From: Distichodus sexfasciatus
Taxonomy: Eukaryota > Chordata > Actinopteri > Characiformes > Distichodontidae
Direction of reading: 5' to 3'
Assembly: GCA_032718565.1 (NCBI GenBank)
Contig: JAVGVS010000860.1
Coordinates: 1-64,000 of the forward strand
Length of the DNA: 64,000 bases
The position numbers and the translations under genes are program-made. The notes under the pieces were generated by a model, which did not search any database, was not told the DNA's origin, and worked only from the letters and a program-made list of their open reading frames with translations. Below, piece after piece: positions 1-10,713 of the stretch (positions are counted from its first letter, which is position 1; each line of letters opens with the position of its first letter).

Positions 1-427
1 GAGGAGATGCTGTAGAAGGACAGAGTGCCGGCCGGCCAGTCCAGATACACTGCTACTCTGTTGGAGCTGGAGGTGGGAGCTGATATGACAGTCTTATTAT
101 TATTGTACCAAGCAGAGTAACTGTTATTAGTGTATAGCAGACTCCAGGAGTTTATATTGCATCCAAACCTACAGTCAGCACTGTCTCCTTTTCTCTTTAT
201 TCCTCTATATGATGCTGCAACAGCAACATAATTACCACTCCACTCCACCTCCCAGTAACAGCGTCCAGTCAGACTCTCTCTACACATCACCTGACACCAC
301 TCATCAAATCTCTCTGGATGATCAGGATACAACTGTTTCTCATGTGCACGCGTCACCTTCCTGTTCTCCACAGATAGAGAGAGAAGTGGCAGTGCTGTGT
401 TTGGGTCCAGTGTGAGATCACACACAT
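1..427 (-). CDS. B30.2 (PRY-SPRY) domain exon, cut by the window edge
   Basis: The frame is open from the TGTGTGCAG acceptor to the first base. It shows the PRY signature (CDLTLDPNTALPLLSLS, then ENRKVTR and YPDHPERFDEW) and the SPRY signatures (GRCYWEVEWSG, YRGIKRKGDSADCRFG, NSWSL, and VYLDWPAGTLSFYSIS near the edge). About 142 codons are visible; a full exon usually has about 180. B30.2 domains in TRIM, butyrophilin and fish NLR-C proteins form a ligand-binding beta-sandwich. Here it would be the cytoplasmic C-terminus. Confidence 0.93.
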
Positions 428-468
428 CTGCACACAACAAGAGACACACATCACCAACATGAACCATG

Positions 469-506
<38 letters not shown>

Positions 507-531
507 TGTGTGTGTGTGTGTGTGATCTTAC
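428..531. repeat. 104-bp mini-intron made largely of a CA/TG microsatellite
   Basis: Between the GTAAGA donor and the TTGTTGTGTGCAG acceptor the intron is mostly alternating CA on the coding strand, with a few CG steps. Its length is not a multiple of three, so retention would shift the frame. The alternating tract could adopt Z-DNA and is expected to be length-polymorphic. Confidence 0.85.
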
Positions 532-578
532 ATTTTTGTAGTCCTGGTTTAAGTCTGATACTTCCTCCATGCTCAAGC
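532..578 (-). CDS. 47-bp linker exon between LRR and B30.2
   Basis: The exon enters at phase 2 after TTTGTGTGTAG and leaves at phase 1 with a GTAAGA donor. It encodes RLEHGGSIRLKPGLQK, matching the conserved fish NLR linker of the form (V/L)EHGG..R.KPGL(K/Q)KY. Joined to the next exon it completes the Tyr codon and continues YVCDLTLDPNT, exactly as in intact family members. It is separated from LRR exon 5 by a 6-kb intron full of transposons. Confidence 0.85.
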
Positions 579-599
579 CTACACACAAACACACACACA

Positions 600-986
600 C
601 ACACAGTTACATCTAATTTAAATGGCTTTTGGAAATCAGGTGCAGCTAACACAGAAGCGCCAGACAACATGAGCTTTATGCTTTCGAACGCATATTGACA
701 GGCATCAATTGGCTGTGAGTGACTTAGTAGGGAGGTCAGGGGTGCAACCACAGATGAGAAATTTTGGCAAAACCCTCTATAATAGCCAGCGAGCCCCAGA
801 AAACAGTTGATTGGATTTTGGCATGCAAAGGACGCACATGACCCTGCCCTACCTGTTTCCCTAAGTAAGACACAGTGACTTTTCCAAACTTGCATTTAGC
901 GAGATTCAAGGTTAAGTTTGCTTGTGACAAACACCTAAATACTGTCTATAGTGTGTGTACATGTTCCTGCCAGGTATTTGAATATA
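600..986 (-). pseudogene. Ty3/gypsy (Gmr1-like) pol relic, part 2: end of RT into RNase H
   Basis: Minus-strand reading gives SQANLTLNLAKCKFGK, YLGKQVGQGHVRP and FLGLAGYYRGFCQNFSSVVA, then DFQKPFKLDV at the start of RNase H. Stops and a frame change break it. It continues the RT fragment at 3366-3784 across a Tc1 insertion, and the sequence picks up exactly where that one stops. It ends in the CA-rich tract near 600. Confidence 0.85.
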
Positions 987-1874
987 CAGTGCCGTGAAAA
1001 AGTATTTGCCCCCTTCCTGATTTCTTATTTTTTTGCATGTTTGTCACAGTTACATGTTTCAGATTATCAAACAAATTTAAATATTAGACAAAGATAACCC
1101 AAGTAAACACAAAATGCAGTTTTTAAGGGATCATTTTAATTATTAAGGAAAAAAAATCTATCCAAACCTACATGGCCCTATGTGGAAAAGTAATTGCCCC
1201 CCTTGTAAAATCATAAAGTAACAGTGGTTAATCACATTTTTTGGAAAGCTGAGTGCAATTTCACCAGCCACACCCAGGCCTGATTACTGCCAGACCTGTT
1301 GAATCAAGAGATCACTTAAAAAGTAGCCCAAAAGATCCCAAAAAAGGAAGACATCATGCAGTGATCTAAAGAAATTCAGGAACAGACACGAAACAAAGTA
1401 ATTGACATCTATGATTCTGGAAAAGGTTACAAAGGCATTTCTAAAGCTTTGGGACTCCAGTGAACCACAGTTAGGGCCATTATTCACAAACAGAGAAAAC
1501 ATGGAGCAGTTGTGAACGTTCCTAGGAGTGACTGGCCTATGAAAATGACCCCAAGAGAGCAGCGACAACTTATCCAAGAGGTCACAAAAGAACCCAGAAC
1601 AACATCTAAAAACTGCAGGCCTCACTTGCCTCAGTTAAGGTCAGTGTTCATGACTCAACCATAAGACAGAGACTGGGCAAAAACAGCATGCATGACAGAG
1701 TTCCAAGGCGAAAACCACTGCAGACGAAAAAGAACATAAAGGCTGGTCTAACTTTTGCCAATAAACACCTTGATGATCCCCAAGTCTTCTGGGACAATAT
1801 TCTGTGGACTGACGAAACAAAAGTTGAACTTTTTAGATGGTGTGCCTCCTGTTACATCTGGCATAAAAGTAACA

Positions 1875-2425
1875 TGGTGTAACAGCATGATTTTCCTCCT
1901 AATCCTGACCAGTGCCACTAGTACCTTCCTCCCGACACAAGGGAGCGTTCGAGGATTTTTCCACGGCCGATTTTATAAAAAAGGCATAGAACGAGCCAGG
2001 TTACCACAGCAACTCATTGTTTGGATGTATGCAGGAGCAGCGCGGCATCATTTAAAAAACTTCATGCGAATCAGTGTGCGAAATTTGTTCATGTATTTTC
2101 GTTTTCAGTGGTGTTTTCGTGTATATATGTATATAGACTGGGGGTGTTTTGAATGTTATTAAGTATGGGAGGTTATCCTCGCAGGGAGGTTTTTTTCTGT
2201 TATTGTTTCGGTTACTGGCGGCAACGTTATCATGGCAGATCAGACGCGGTTCCGGAGTTGCCAGCTCTACACGGCACCGGCCGTTCGGGAGAAAGGTGCA
2301 CTGTGTACTGTAAATATATGTAAATACAACTTAAGAAAACAATTTTTGGTGTTGGTGGTGTGTTCCCTGACCTTAGATCTAACGTTCTTGTGATAGGGAG
2401 AATTATTCCCGAGCGAGAGTCTCAA
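1875..2425. mobile_element. Unclassified insertion inside Tc1 element 1
   Basis: The Tc1 transposase frame stops near 1875 and resumes near 2425. The 550 bp between are unrelated and have a mixed-GC, LTR-like character, but I could not find clear terminal repeats or a target duplication. It may be a solo LTR. Boundaries are approximate. Confidence 0.4.
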
Positions 2426-2857
2426 AAAATGAACATCATGGCAACAGTAAAGCATGGTGAGGGAAGTGTGATGGTCTGGGGCTGCTTTGCTGCATCAGGA
2501 CCTGAACAACTTGCTGTGATTGATGGAACCACTCTCTACCAAAAAATTCTGAAGGAGAATGTCTGGCCATCTGTTCGTGACCTCAAGCTGAAGCGCACTT
2601 GAGTTCAGTAGGACAATGATCCAACACACCAGCAATTCCACCTTATGGATGGCTTTAAAAAACTAAATAAAGGTTTTGGAGCAGCCTAGTCAAAGACCTG
2701 AGTCTAATTGAGATGCTGTGGCATGACCTTAAAAAGGTAGTTCACGCTCGGAACGCCTCCAATATGGCTGAATTAAAAGAATTCTGCAAAGAAGATTGGG
2801 CCAAAATTCCTCCACAGCAATGTGAAAGACTCATTACCAGTTTTCGAAAACGCTTAA

Positions 2858-3103
2858 AGGAACACTCCACTTTTTTAAAAAAATAGGCTCATTTTCCAAC
2901 TCCCCTAGAGCTATATAGATGTGTTTTACCGTTTTTGAATCCATTCAGCCGATCGCCGGGTCTGGCGGTAGCACTTTTAGCATAGCTTAGCATAAATCAT
3001 TGAATCCGATTAGACCATTAGCATCTCACTATAAAATGACTTAAGAGTTTCGAATTTTTTCCTATTTAAAACTTGACTCTAGTTGCATCGTGCAACTAAC
3101 ACC
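2858..3103. mobile_element. Short insertion beginning at a TTAA inside Tc1 element 1
   Basis: The sequence starts right after TTAA with AGGAACACTCCACTTTTTT, a terminal motif I recall from an abundant fish non-autonomous DNA element, and contains the motif AGCATAGCTTAGCATA. Tc1 sequence resumes at about 3104. The TTAA target suggests a piggyBac-type origin; the second end is degraded. Confidence 0.5.
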
Positions 3104-3365
3104 ATGCAGTTGTTGCTGCTAAAGGTGGCACAACCAGTTATTAGGTTTTGGGGGCAATTACTTTTTCACATAGGGCCATGTAGGTGTTGAATAGTTTTTT
3201 TCCTTAATAAATAAAATTATCACTTAAAAACAGCATTTTGTGTTTACTCTCGTTATCTTTGTCTAATATTTAAATTAGTTTGATAATCTGAAACATTTAA
3301 GTGTGACAAACATGCAAAAAAATTAGAAATCAGGAAGGGGGCAAATACTTATTCACAGCACTGTA

Positions 3366-4735
3366 TAACAAGGTTGTCTAGATACGCTTCACAATTGGAC
3401 ACATCAGATAGGACCATATTAACCAGCCGCTGAAAGGTGGCAGGGGCATTTTTAATTCCGAAAGCCATGGCTGTGTATTGGGCAAATGAATCGGGGGTTA
3501 CAAAGGGTGAAATATCTGAGGCACATGGTGTTAACGGTATCTGCCAGTAACCCTTTAACAAGTCAAATTTACTATCAAATGTAGCAGTCATCCATTCTGG
3601 GCATGGGGTACGCATCAGAAACAGTGACTGAATTAACTTTACAATAATCAGTGCAAAATCGGAATGTGCCATCAGGCTTGGGCACTAGCAAACACGGAGA
3701 ACTCCAGGGGCTACTACTAGGTGTAGCCAATCCGTGCTGTAAGAGGTAAGACACTTCTTCTTGCATAACTTTCTGTTTTAGCAAGTTTACTCAAGATGCA
3801 TGCTGCTTAATAGGTTTCGCTCCCTATGTCGTGACAGAAAACAGTAGTTTGGGTCGGTGCGTCATTAAACAACTCGGGAAAAGATCAAATAAGCTACATT
3901 ATATCTGACTGTTGGTCGTCTGGTAAATGTGACAGAAATGAGGAAAGGCTTGAGAGCATTTCTGAGTTTTTTAAGCGAGCAGTTATTTTGGACAAATTGC
4001 ACTCATCCTCAGGTACAGAAGGAAGGAGAACAGCGGCAACAGCGACGGAATCCACTTTATTTGCACTGGGCCATAGTGCAGACAGCGAATCGCCTGTCGG
4101 AGTGCGTTCATGATACAATTTCAGCATGTTAACGTGACATACTCTTTTCTTTCTGTTTCTGTCTGGGGTGCAGATTACATAAGTTGTGTCTTTTAATTGC
4201 TTCTCTACAGAGTACGGACCTGAAAAACGGGCAGAGAGAGAAGAACCTGCAACAGGTTCAATGCCAATACCTTTTCATCTGGCTGAAAAGTACGCACTAC
4301 AGCCCTTGTATCAAAACGTTTCTTCATTCTCAGCTGAGAACAGCTTGAGTGCTGTTTAGCACACTCACAAGCTTTGTGCAAGCATTCCTTGAATTCACTC
4401 ATATAACGTAAGATGTTTCGAGGGGGTTTAGATTGAGAGTGAGCATCAGATAACATAGTCTCTTGCAAGACCTTCAGCGGTCCACGAACTGTATGTCCAA
4501 AAACAAGTTCAGCAGAACTAAAACCCAAAGATTCCTGCACTACCTCTCGCACTGCAAATAAAACCAGAGGGATTCCTTCATCCCAGTCTCCGCAGGTGTC
4601 AAAACAATAAGACTTCAGCATAGTTTTGAGAGTTTGATGGAACCGTTCTAGGGCTCCTTGTGATTCAGGGTGGTATGACTGGATGTAGTATGTTTAATGC
4701 GTAGCTGTGATAACACCTGCTGAAATAATGAGCAT
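3366..4735 (-). pseudogene. Ty3/gypsy (Gmr1-like) pol relic, part 1: integrase then start of RT
   Basis: On the minus strand, integrase comes first (about 4735-4205: RFHQTL, then MLKSYCFDTCGDWDEGIPLV and GFSSAELVFGHTVRGPLKV). A linker with HVNMLKLYHE and LKNSEMLSSL follows, and then RT (3784-3366: VSYLLQHGLATPSSSPWSSP, DLLKGYWQIPLTP, YTAMAFGIKNAPATFQRL, CEAYLDNLV). Integrase ahead of RT is the unusual order described for the Gmr1 group of Ty3/gypsy elements. Several frameshifts and stops make it inactive, and no LTRs were found. Confidence 0.85.
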
Positions 4736-5497
4736 GTAAAATTTGTATGTAAACAAGATTTATAACTGAGATAGGGTAGGGACAGAGAAGCAGCGGGAAA
4801 GACAAGGGAGAGAGAGAGAAAGAAGGACACAAACAAACAGCAGTGCGTGGCTTGGCACATAACACAATTTTATAAAATACACACACACACACTTTATAAA
4901 ACACACACACGCAGCCCCTCTCTCTCTCTCACACACCCTCTCTCTCTCTCAAACACACATACACACACACACACGCACACACATTTTATGAAAAACACAC
5001 ACTTTTGCAGGGGTTTGGACATTCTGTTCAAAACAGTTCATATTCGGTTCACAGTCTAACAAAATAAATCACTTCAGATGGTGCTCTGATGCATTTTACC
5101 GTCAAACTACTGTAAAAGCATCAGTTACTGTCATTCAGATTGTTCTGATTTTAGCTGAAAGTTTATTTGCAGCCGTGTTGCTGTACTAACGTGGTGATGT
5201 TTACAGTATATTTCATATTTGCACGAGTTGCACATGATTTTTCCTGCTGTATGACAAGAGAAAACATTTTGATAGAAGTTCATGTCCAAGACAAGATTGA
5301 TGAGGTTGTAAAAGTTTTAAGACACTGATGGACACTAGATGAGCTGCTGGAGCTCAAACTCCTGAAAGTGTTAGTGTAATGCTGCTGCAATTTGTTGTAC
5401 TCAATATTAGGCAGCTGCTCATAGTGATATGGTTGATCTGTGTGTGTGGAAATGACTGTAACTTTTACAGTATATTACACACAGCTGAATTTGATAT
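4736..5497. repeat. CA/CT-rich simple repeats, then plain intron
   Basis: Bases 4877-4990 hold short (CA)n and (CT)n tracts. The rest (4991-5497) is AT-rich intron in which I recognise nothing. Confidence 0.6.
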
Positions 5498-5907
5498 TGT
5501 AAGAGCCCAGCCCAGACCCAGGGAGGAGTCCACCTCATCAGACTCCAGCTCCAGATCGTCACAGCAACCTCTGCGCACCAGACCTACGTCACCGGAGTAT
5601 TAGCCTATCAGGGACGACCTTCCAGTATTTAAAGACCCTTAGTCTCTATTGTTATTTGCGAAGTATTGTTATGCCTTGTGCTACGTACCGAGCGTTTCTT
5701 GTGTTTGCCTGTTTTCGGTTTGACCCTTGCTTTCTGTTTTCGGATTACCCCTCTGCCTCTGACGATTCGGAATTGTTTGCCTCGTGGACTGTGTATTTTG
5801 GTACTGACCCCTGCCTGAATAAACCTGCGATTTTTCGACAATTTACCCCTGTGCCTACGACCTGGTTTTATCGACTCTGCGTTTGGGTTCACCTGCCTGT
5901 CGTTACA
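5498..5907 (+). mobile_element. Solo LTR, family 1, copy 1
   Basis: A 410-bp sequence starting TGTAAGAGCCC and ending CGTTACA is flanked by a perfect 5-bp duplication (GATAT at 5493-5497 and 5908-5912). It contains an AATAAA signal near its 3' end, setting the orientation. It is homologous over its whole length to 44559-44985. No internal retroviral sequence adjoins it, so the internal part was lost by LTR-LTR recombination. Confidence 0.92.
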
Positions 5908-5951
5908 GATATCTACTGTGTTAGTTTTTATTAAAATATTTAATAATATTT

Positions 5952-6326
5952 TTGGACGGCATGGTGGTGTAGTGGTTACTGCAGCCACATCACAACAAGA
6001 AGGTCCTGGGTTCGAACCCCGGGGACGGCCATAGGGTCTTTCTGTGTGGAGTTTGCATACTCTCCCCGTGTTCGCATGGGTTTTCTCTGGCTGCTCCGGT
6101 TTCCTCCCACAGTCCAAAGGCATGTAATGTAGGTAGGTTAATTGGTGACTCGAAATTGGCCCTGTAATGTGTGAATGTGAGTGTAGTTGTGTGAGTGTGT
6201 GTGCCCTGCGGTGTGTTGGGGCTTGCCCACGGTTGGTCCCCGCCTTGCACCTGTGAGTTCCCGGGATAGGCTCCGGTCCCCCCACGACCCCAGTTGGGAT
6301 AAAGCGGTTCGGAAAATGAATGAATG
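5952..6326 (+). mobile_element. tRNA-derived SINE
   Basis: The element has a tRNA-like head with A box (TGGTGTAGTGGTTA) and B box (GGTTCGAACCCC). Its body carries the common fish SINE core (GTGTGGAGTTTGCAT... TTTCCTCCCACAGTCCAAA) and its tail is (GAAT)n. A 10-bp direct duplication (AATAATATTT) flanks it at 5942-5951 and 6327-6336. Confidence 0.92.
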
Positions 6327-6336
6327 AATAATATTT

Positions 6337-6706
6337 GTGTGATATTTGTCATTTTCATTTAGCAGGGCAACACTGGGTGAAATATCATATACACAACGCG
6401 TTTTCATTTTGCAGTGTTTCAAGTTGTTTGTGTTTATCGATCATTGTACTTTATGTGATAAAGTAGTCTTACGTTACAGAGTGTGTGTGTGTGTAGTTCT
6501 GGCAGCAGGAGTCACTTTCGCATGAAGCGTGAAGTGTTTTGGTGGTTTCAGTGTGTTTTGCACAGTAAAGTAACTGCTGTGTTCAGGTGTGTGTTTGTAA
6601 AGCTCATTACAGTGATACCTTCATACTGATGTCTCCACAGGATTTGCCTCTGCTTCCCCTTATTGTGCTTTACCATTGTTAGCACATCAGCTCAAGCTGT
6701 AGCTAC
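6337..6706. other. Intron sequence without recognised features
   Basis: Apart from a short TG tract at about 6481-6494, nothing was recognised between the SINE and LRR exon 5. Confidence 0.6.
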
Positions 6707-6880
6707 CTGAGTGTCTGAAGTCTGCAGTGTGGATCCTCTAGTCGAGCAGAGAGCAGCTTCACTCCTGAGTCTGCTGGGTGGTTGTAGGTCAGATCCAGTT
6801 CTTTCAGGTGTGAGGGGTTTGAACTCAGAGCTGAAGGCAGACAAGCACAACCTTCATCTGTCAACAAACACCCAGACAAG
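6707..6880 (-). CDS. LRR exon 5, the terminal LRR unit
   Basis: A 174-bp phase 2-2 exon with an ACTCTCTGCAG acceptor and GTAGCT donor. It encodes LSGCLLTDEGCACLPSAL, then LKELDLTYNHPADSGVKLL and RLEDPHCRLQTLR. The NHP variant of the LRR core and the RLEDPHCRL ending are the signature, as I recall it, of the last LRR before the B30.2 linker in fish NLR-C genes. It therefore fits its position as final repeat. Confidence 0.9.
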
Positions 6881-7659
6881 CTGCAGAGAGTAAGAGGAAA
6901 AAGGGAAGGCAGGCACTGTGAGACAAAAGCTTGACAATCCTTGAGGAATGTAACATTGTGTGTGTAGCTGAGACTTGATGATTGCTGTAGTGCAGTTTGT
7001 TGGACTTAATCTAAAGGTGGGATATGTGTATAGAGATAAGTGATCCTTGGTTGTAAAATGTCAAAAAAGGAAGTTCCACTATCAGAATTGTAATAATAAC
7101 AACTATATTAATACATTTATTAACAAATACACTATAGTTTTATTTTTAATATTGAGCTAGAAAGTTACAAACTCTTTCTCTTTCTCTGTACCTGTGCGTG
7201 AGTATGGCAGGGTCAGAGTGCTTTAAGCAGAAAAGTTAAAGTGAATGTTTCTACCGACAATGGCAAAACAAGACCTTCCTCTAACATGAAAGTCTTTGCT
7301 TTTTGTCATTCAGGGCTCCTCCTCTGTAGAATGAGGACAGAGACATCTTCAAAGAGCCAAATAAATCTTCCATACACCTAAAGGGTGCTTGGTGTCTGCC
7401 TGGTTTTAGGGTTGTAGTTTTTTCTACAATGATCATAATCTTGTGATCTCCATTTCAAATGGCTTATGGACCATTTTCTTTAGCCCCTAGTTATCATGGA
7501 TTGTAATTTTAATTAAAATTAACAGATCATCTTGCAAATATCATTTTTTGAAGAGCAAACAACTGTGTATGTTTTTGTTTCTTGTGGAGAGAATGATGTT
7601 GCATTACACCAAAGTCCAGTACTGTTTATGGTTCCAGATTCAAATGAGGGAAATCTGAC
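6881..7659. other. Intron between LRR exons 5 and 4
   Basis: AT-rich intron with no recognisable repeat or reading frame. Confidence 0.6.
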
Positions 7660-7833
7660 CTGAGTGTCTGCAGTTTACAGTGTGAAGTCTTTAGTCCATC
7701 AGAGAGCAGCCTCACTCCTGAATCCTTCAGATCATTGTTACTGAGGTCCAGCTCTATCAGGGGGCAGTTTGTTGACTGGAGAACTGATCCCAGATCCTCA
7801 CAAGACTGCTGCCCAAGGTTACAGTTAGATAGT
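7660..7833 (-). CDS. LRR exon 4
   Basis: A 174-bp phase 2-2 exon with a CTCTGTGTAG acceptor and GTCAGA donor. It encodes LSNCNLGQQSCEDLGSVLQ, then LDLSNNDLKDSGVRLLSDGL and SHCKLQTLR. This is the closest match to the consensus unit of fish NLR-C LRR exons. There are no disruptions. Confidence 0.9.
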
Positions 7834-7956
7834 CTACACAGAGAAAATACAGTGCAGATTTTAGCCTAGAAACATAGTCTAGAATTACTCAAAGGTTTGG
7901 AAAATCAGCACATATTAAAAATTCTGCCTGATGCTCTACATAGCTTTACATACTAG

Positions 7957-9462
7957 CAGAGGTGGCAAAAGTACAAATACTTGTGTTAAAAAGACTCTGG
8001 CAAAAGCTGAAGTACTGTCTTAACGTCTTTACTTAAATGAAAGTAAAAAAGTACAGGCTCAGAAATCTACTTAAAGTATAAAAGTAAAAAGTAGCCCTGT
8101 GAAGGACAAAAGAATCACTTCTTGGTAAAGTTAACTAGACCTCATGTCAGATTAATACAACTGGAAAAAGCAGCTCAATTTCCCATTAGCTCTGTTATAC
8201 ATTCTCCAGGACTCTTTCTTGCTGCCAACTACTTCAAACATTCCTGTGAGATAAGGCCTGGGACGTGGAATGTTTTGCTGGTGTCCATGTGAATCGTCTC
8301 CATTCTCTCCATCGTTTACAGTCACGTCAGATACTGATCATACTCTCCCTATCTCCACCTCAATAATGCTTATATTGCGCCTGTTTCCTCTAGTATTACA
8401 TCTGACGACTTACCGCGTGTCGTGTCGTGAATGCGTGCTATCATTTCAAGCATTCTGATTGGTGAAATAGTGAATGTGACATGAGCGAACTAGGGGTGTT
8501 GAAATTAATTGCATAATTTCATATTGAAACTGTTACTAACCTCTTGCACATACAGTGTAAAAGTCAATTTCCATTTTTGTAGGTTAATACTGCATCTAAA
8601 TTGTCTCTCTTTCTACTTCTATTTCTAGTACAAGTTTAAAGTTTATATTTAATACTCCATTTCTAGTTTAAAATGTATATTTTATATTCTATTTATATAC
8701 TTTTTGTTCTATATGCCCTGTTTGTTCTTTCTTCCCTGTTTCTTGTTGCACTGTGTAAACTGGAGCCACGTCGTCTCGTCTCTCTGTATATCTGTACAGT
8801 ATATAGTAGAGATGACAAAGTTGACTTAGACTTTGATCTTTATGAATAATGAATTTAATGCAAATATCTAAAAAGTAATACAAAAAATACTCCCTCCAAC
8901 ACTTAGTCTGAGTGCTAGTCCCTGGGACAGAACCAGTTGAAAACCCCTGGATTGTATCATAATAACATTGCTTTGTGACTTTCTGGCTGTGGCATAAAAT
9001 TCAGTAGCAACTATGGCTGCCCAATCTGTGATCCATGCCCAATCTGCGTGCAATGTGAAGTAATGTATAAAAATTGATGGTATGCATTGTGGTGCATCGC
9101 GATGTATCGAGATATCGAATCAAATCGCTGACGTGATAATCATAATCGAATCGAATTGTGAGACCAGTGAAGGTTCACACCTCTAGAGCGAACACACCGG
9201 GAAAATATCCCCTTGATGTCTCACACTATGAAGCGAAATAAGCATAAATACCCTAATAATAGCTAACCCTGCTCAACTTAATTGAAACTAGAGTAACAAG
9301 CCTGTTTTAAAAATGTAAGTAGTAGAAAGTACAGATATTCATGTTAAAAATTTATTTGGTAAAAGTACAAAGTTGGCAGAATAATTAGTCAAGTATTAAC
9401 ACTCGAAAATTCAACTTAAGTGCAATAATGAAGTATTTCTACTTTGTTACTTCCTATCTCTG
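7957..9462. mobile_element. hAT-like non-autonomous DNA transposon
   Basis: Ends are imperfect inverted repeats (CAGAGGTGGCAAAAGTA at the left, mirrored by ACTTCCTATCTCTG at the right). The subterminal sequence is full of AAGTA-type repeats (aaaagtaaaaaagtac and its mirror), as in abundant fish hAT derivatives. The flanking 8 bp match only partly. There is no transposase. It hosts an L2 3' tail at 8600-8845, and a CACACCTCTA end near 9175-9188 hints at another DNA element inside. Confidence 0.65.
8600..8845 (+). mobile_element. L2-type LINE (family A) 3' tail
   Basis: This is the 3' UTR of the same LINE family found at 11946-13250 and 47453-50917 (here on the plus strand). It includes AGCCACGTCGTCTCGTCTCT, ACAGTATATAGTAGAGATGA and the GACTTTGA tail. 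It lacks coding sequence, being a severely 5'-truncated copy inserted in the hAT-like element. Confidence 0.75.
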
Positions 9463-9598
9463 CAGATAAGGTGATAATAATTTACGCCATAAAGAACCGG
9501 TGTGTGTAAAAAGTGTTACATACTGTTACTATTTATCTCCCTTCACTAACCTCACAGCATAATGGGTTTATCTCAGAATGACCTTAGAGGAATCTGAC

Positions 9599-9772
9599 CT
9601 GAGTGTCTGCAGTTTACAGTGTGAGGTCTTCAGTCCATCAGAGAGCAGCTTCACTCCTGAATTCTGCAGATCATTGTTACTGAGCTCCAGCTCTTTCAGG
9701 GGGCATGTTTCTGTTTGTAGAGCTGATGTGAGAGATCTCCAAGACTCCACCTTCAGTTTACAACCAGCTAAC
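9599..9772 (-). CDS. LRR exon 3
   Basis: A 174-bp phase 2-2 exon encoding LAGCKLKVESWRSLTSAL, then LELSNNDLQNSGVKLLSDGL and SHCKLQTLR. The GTCAGA donor is good. The acceptor (CCCACTGGGCAG) has a weak pyrimidine tract, so inclusion may be less efficient. The first LRR line departs from its paralogues (KLKVESW instead of NLGEQSC), while the frame is fully open. Confidence 0.85.
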
Positions 9773-10289
9773 CTGCCCAGTGGGAGCACATACAGATCAA
9801 AGTTCAGATTAAGCAGAGATTGTGGAATCACAAACATCATGGAATTCATGTGAATATTACAAACGTGTGATTGAAATACATAATATATATCTGGCTCTCC
9901 TGCAGCAGAACAATTCATTCTTCTTAAACAGCTGACAATGCTAGCCTTCATTACCGTTAAAGACCCAGTAAGGTGAAAACCATCCGTTACCAGTTTGGTA
10001 ACATGTGACTGAAAAGATGTGGAATACTCCTGAAGTCAGTTTTACGATTTTCATGATAGTTCTAAATTGGGTGGGACTAAAACACAGCCTGCTTACGTGT
10101 AGAGATTATGTTTATGCTCAGATCTACCACATTCACTGCTTTGCTAACATCAGAATGCATAGTTTAGTATAATTCAGAGTGTTTTAATGAAATATGAATT
10201 TATAACTCTGCAGTCAGTTCATCCCTATTACCCTATCCTTTAGTATTTTTTTCATTTTCAATTGATTTTTTCACATTTTATAATGTTAG
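9773..10289. other. Intron upstream of LRR exon 3
   Basis: No recognisable repeat or gene. The 3' part, adjacent to the LTR at 10290, is AT-rich. Confidence 0.55.
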
Positions 10290-10713
10290 TGTCACAGCCC
10301 CCTGGACTTTGGCTGGACAGTGCCCCCTCAACGTCTGCTGAGCGGCCAGCAGATGCCGCCATTTAGTTTGTTTGTTGTATTTAGTTCTGTCTCGTGCCCC
10401 GTCTGTCTTGTTCGTTAGTATCCTCACCTGTGTTGCTTATGTTTTAGTCCAGCCCCCAGTTTCTATTGGCTCCCCCTTCATTAGTTAATTCTGCTTGTTT
10501 TCCAGTTTGTTTCCCCATTGGTTTTCCCTTGTTCAATTAATCCTGTTCCTCATTTCTGTTTCCCTATATAGCTTTGGTTTCTCTCATTGGTTCCTGTCTG
10601 TCCACCCTCACAATACCCTTCCCATGTTGGCGTACCGGTTTATGTAGAATTTTCTTAATAAAAGGCTTGCAACGTCTACCTTGCCTCTTGTCATGCCGAC
10701 GCCACCCATGACA
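10290..10713 (+). mobile_element. LTR of decapeptide-repeat element A
   Basis: A 424-bp sequence running from TGTCACAGCCCCC to CCACCCATGACA has LTR-like termini (TGTCA...TGACA), a CTATATAG promoter-like motif near 10564 and an AATAAA at 10656. Its 3' 40 bp match the end of the shorter LTR at 62318-62516. It is followed at once by an ATG reading frame. Confidence 0.65.

Larger units (their letters stand above)
987..3363 (+). mobile_element. Tc1/mariner-like element 1, decayed, inserted in the gypsy relic
   Basis: Imperfect terminal inverted repeats (CAGTGCCGTGAAAAAGTATT and the mirrored end at 3330-3363, both with the motif of CCCCCTTCCTGATTTCT) are flanked by TA duplications at 985-986 and 3364-3365. 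Inside, plus-strand Tc1 transposase fragments are legible at about 1370-1850 (for example FWDNILWTDETKVELF) and 2425-2850 (including GSVMVWGCFAASGP), but stops and two foreign insertions destroy the frame. It split the gypsy RT between its LDNLV and YSNTW coding stretches. Confidence 0.9.

Noticed and set aside
2267..2455. 62-codon minus-strand frame
   Set aside because: It falls in the unclassified insertion within Tc1 element 1 and crosses its right border, so it is a chance frame.
5629..6422. Open frames of 122-218 codons on the minus strand
   Set aside because: They are antisense to the solo LTR and SINE at 5498-6326 and contain SINE-derived TRCKAGT/THTHTT strings.
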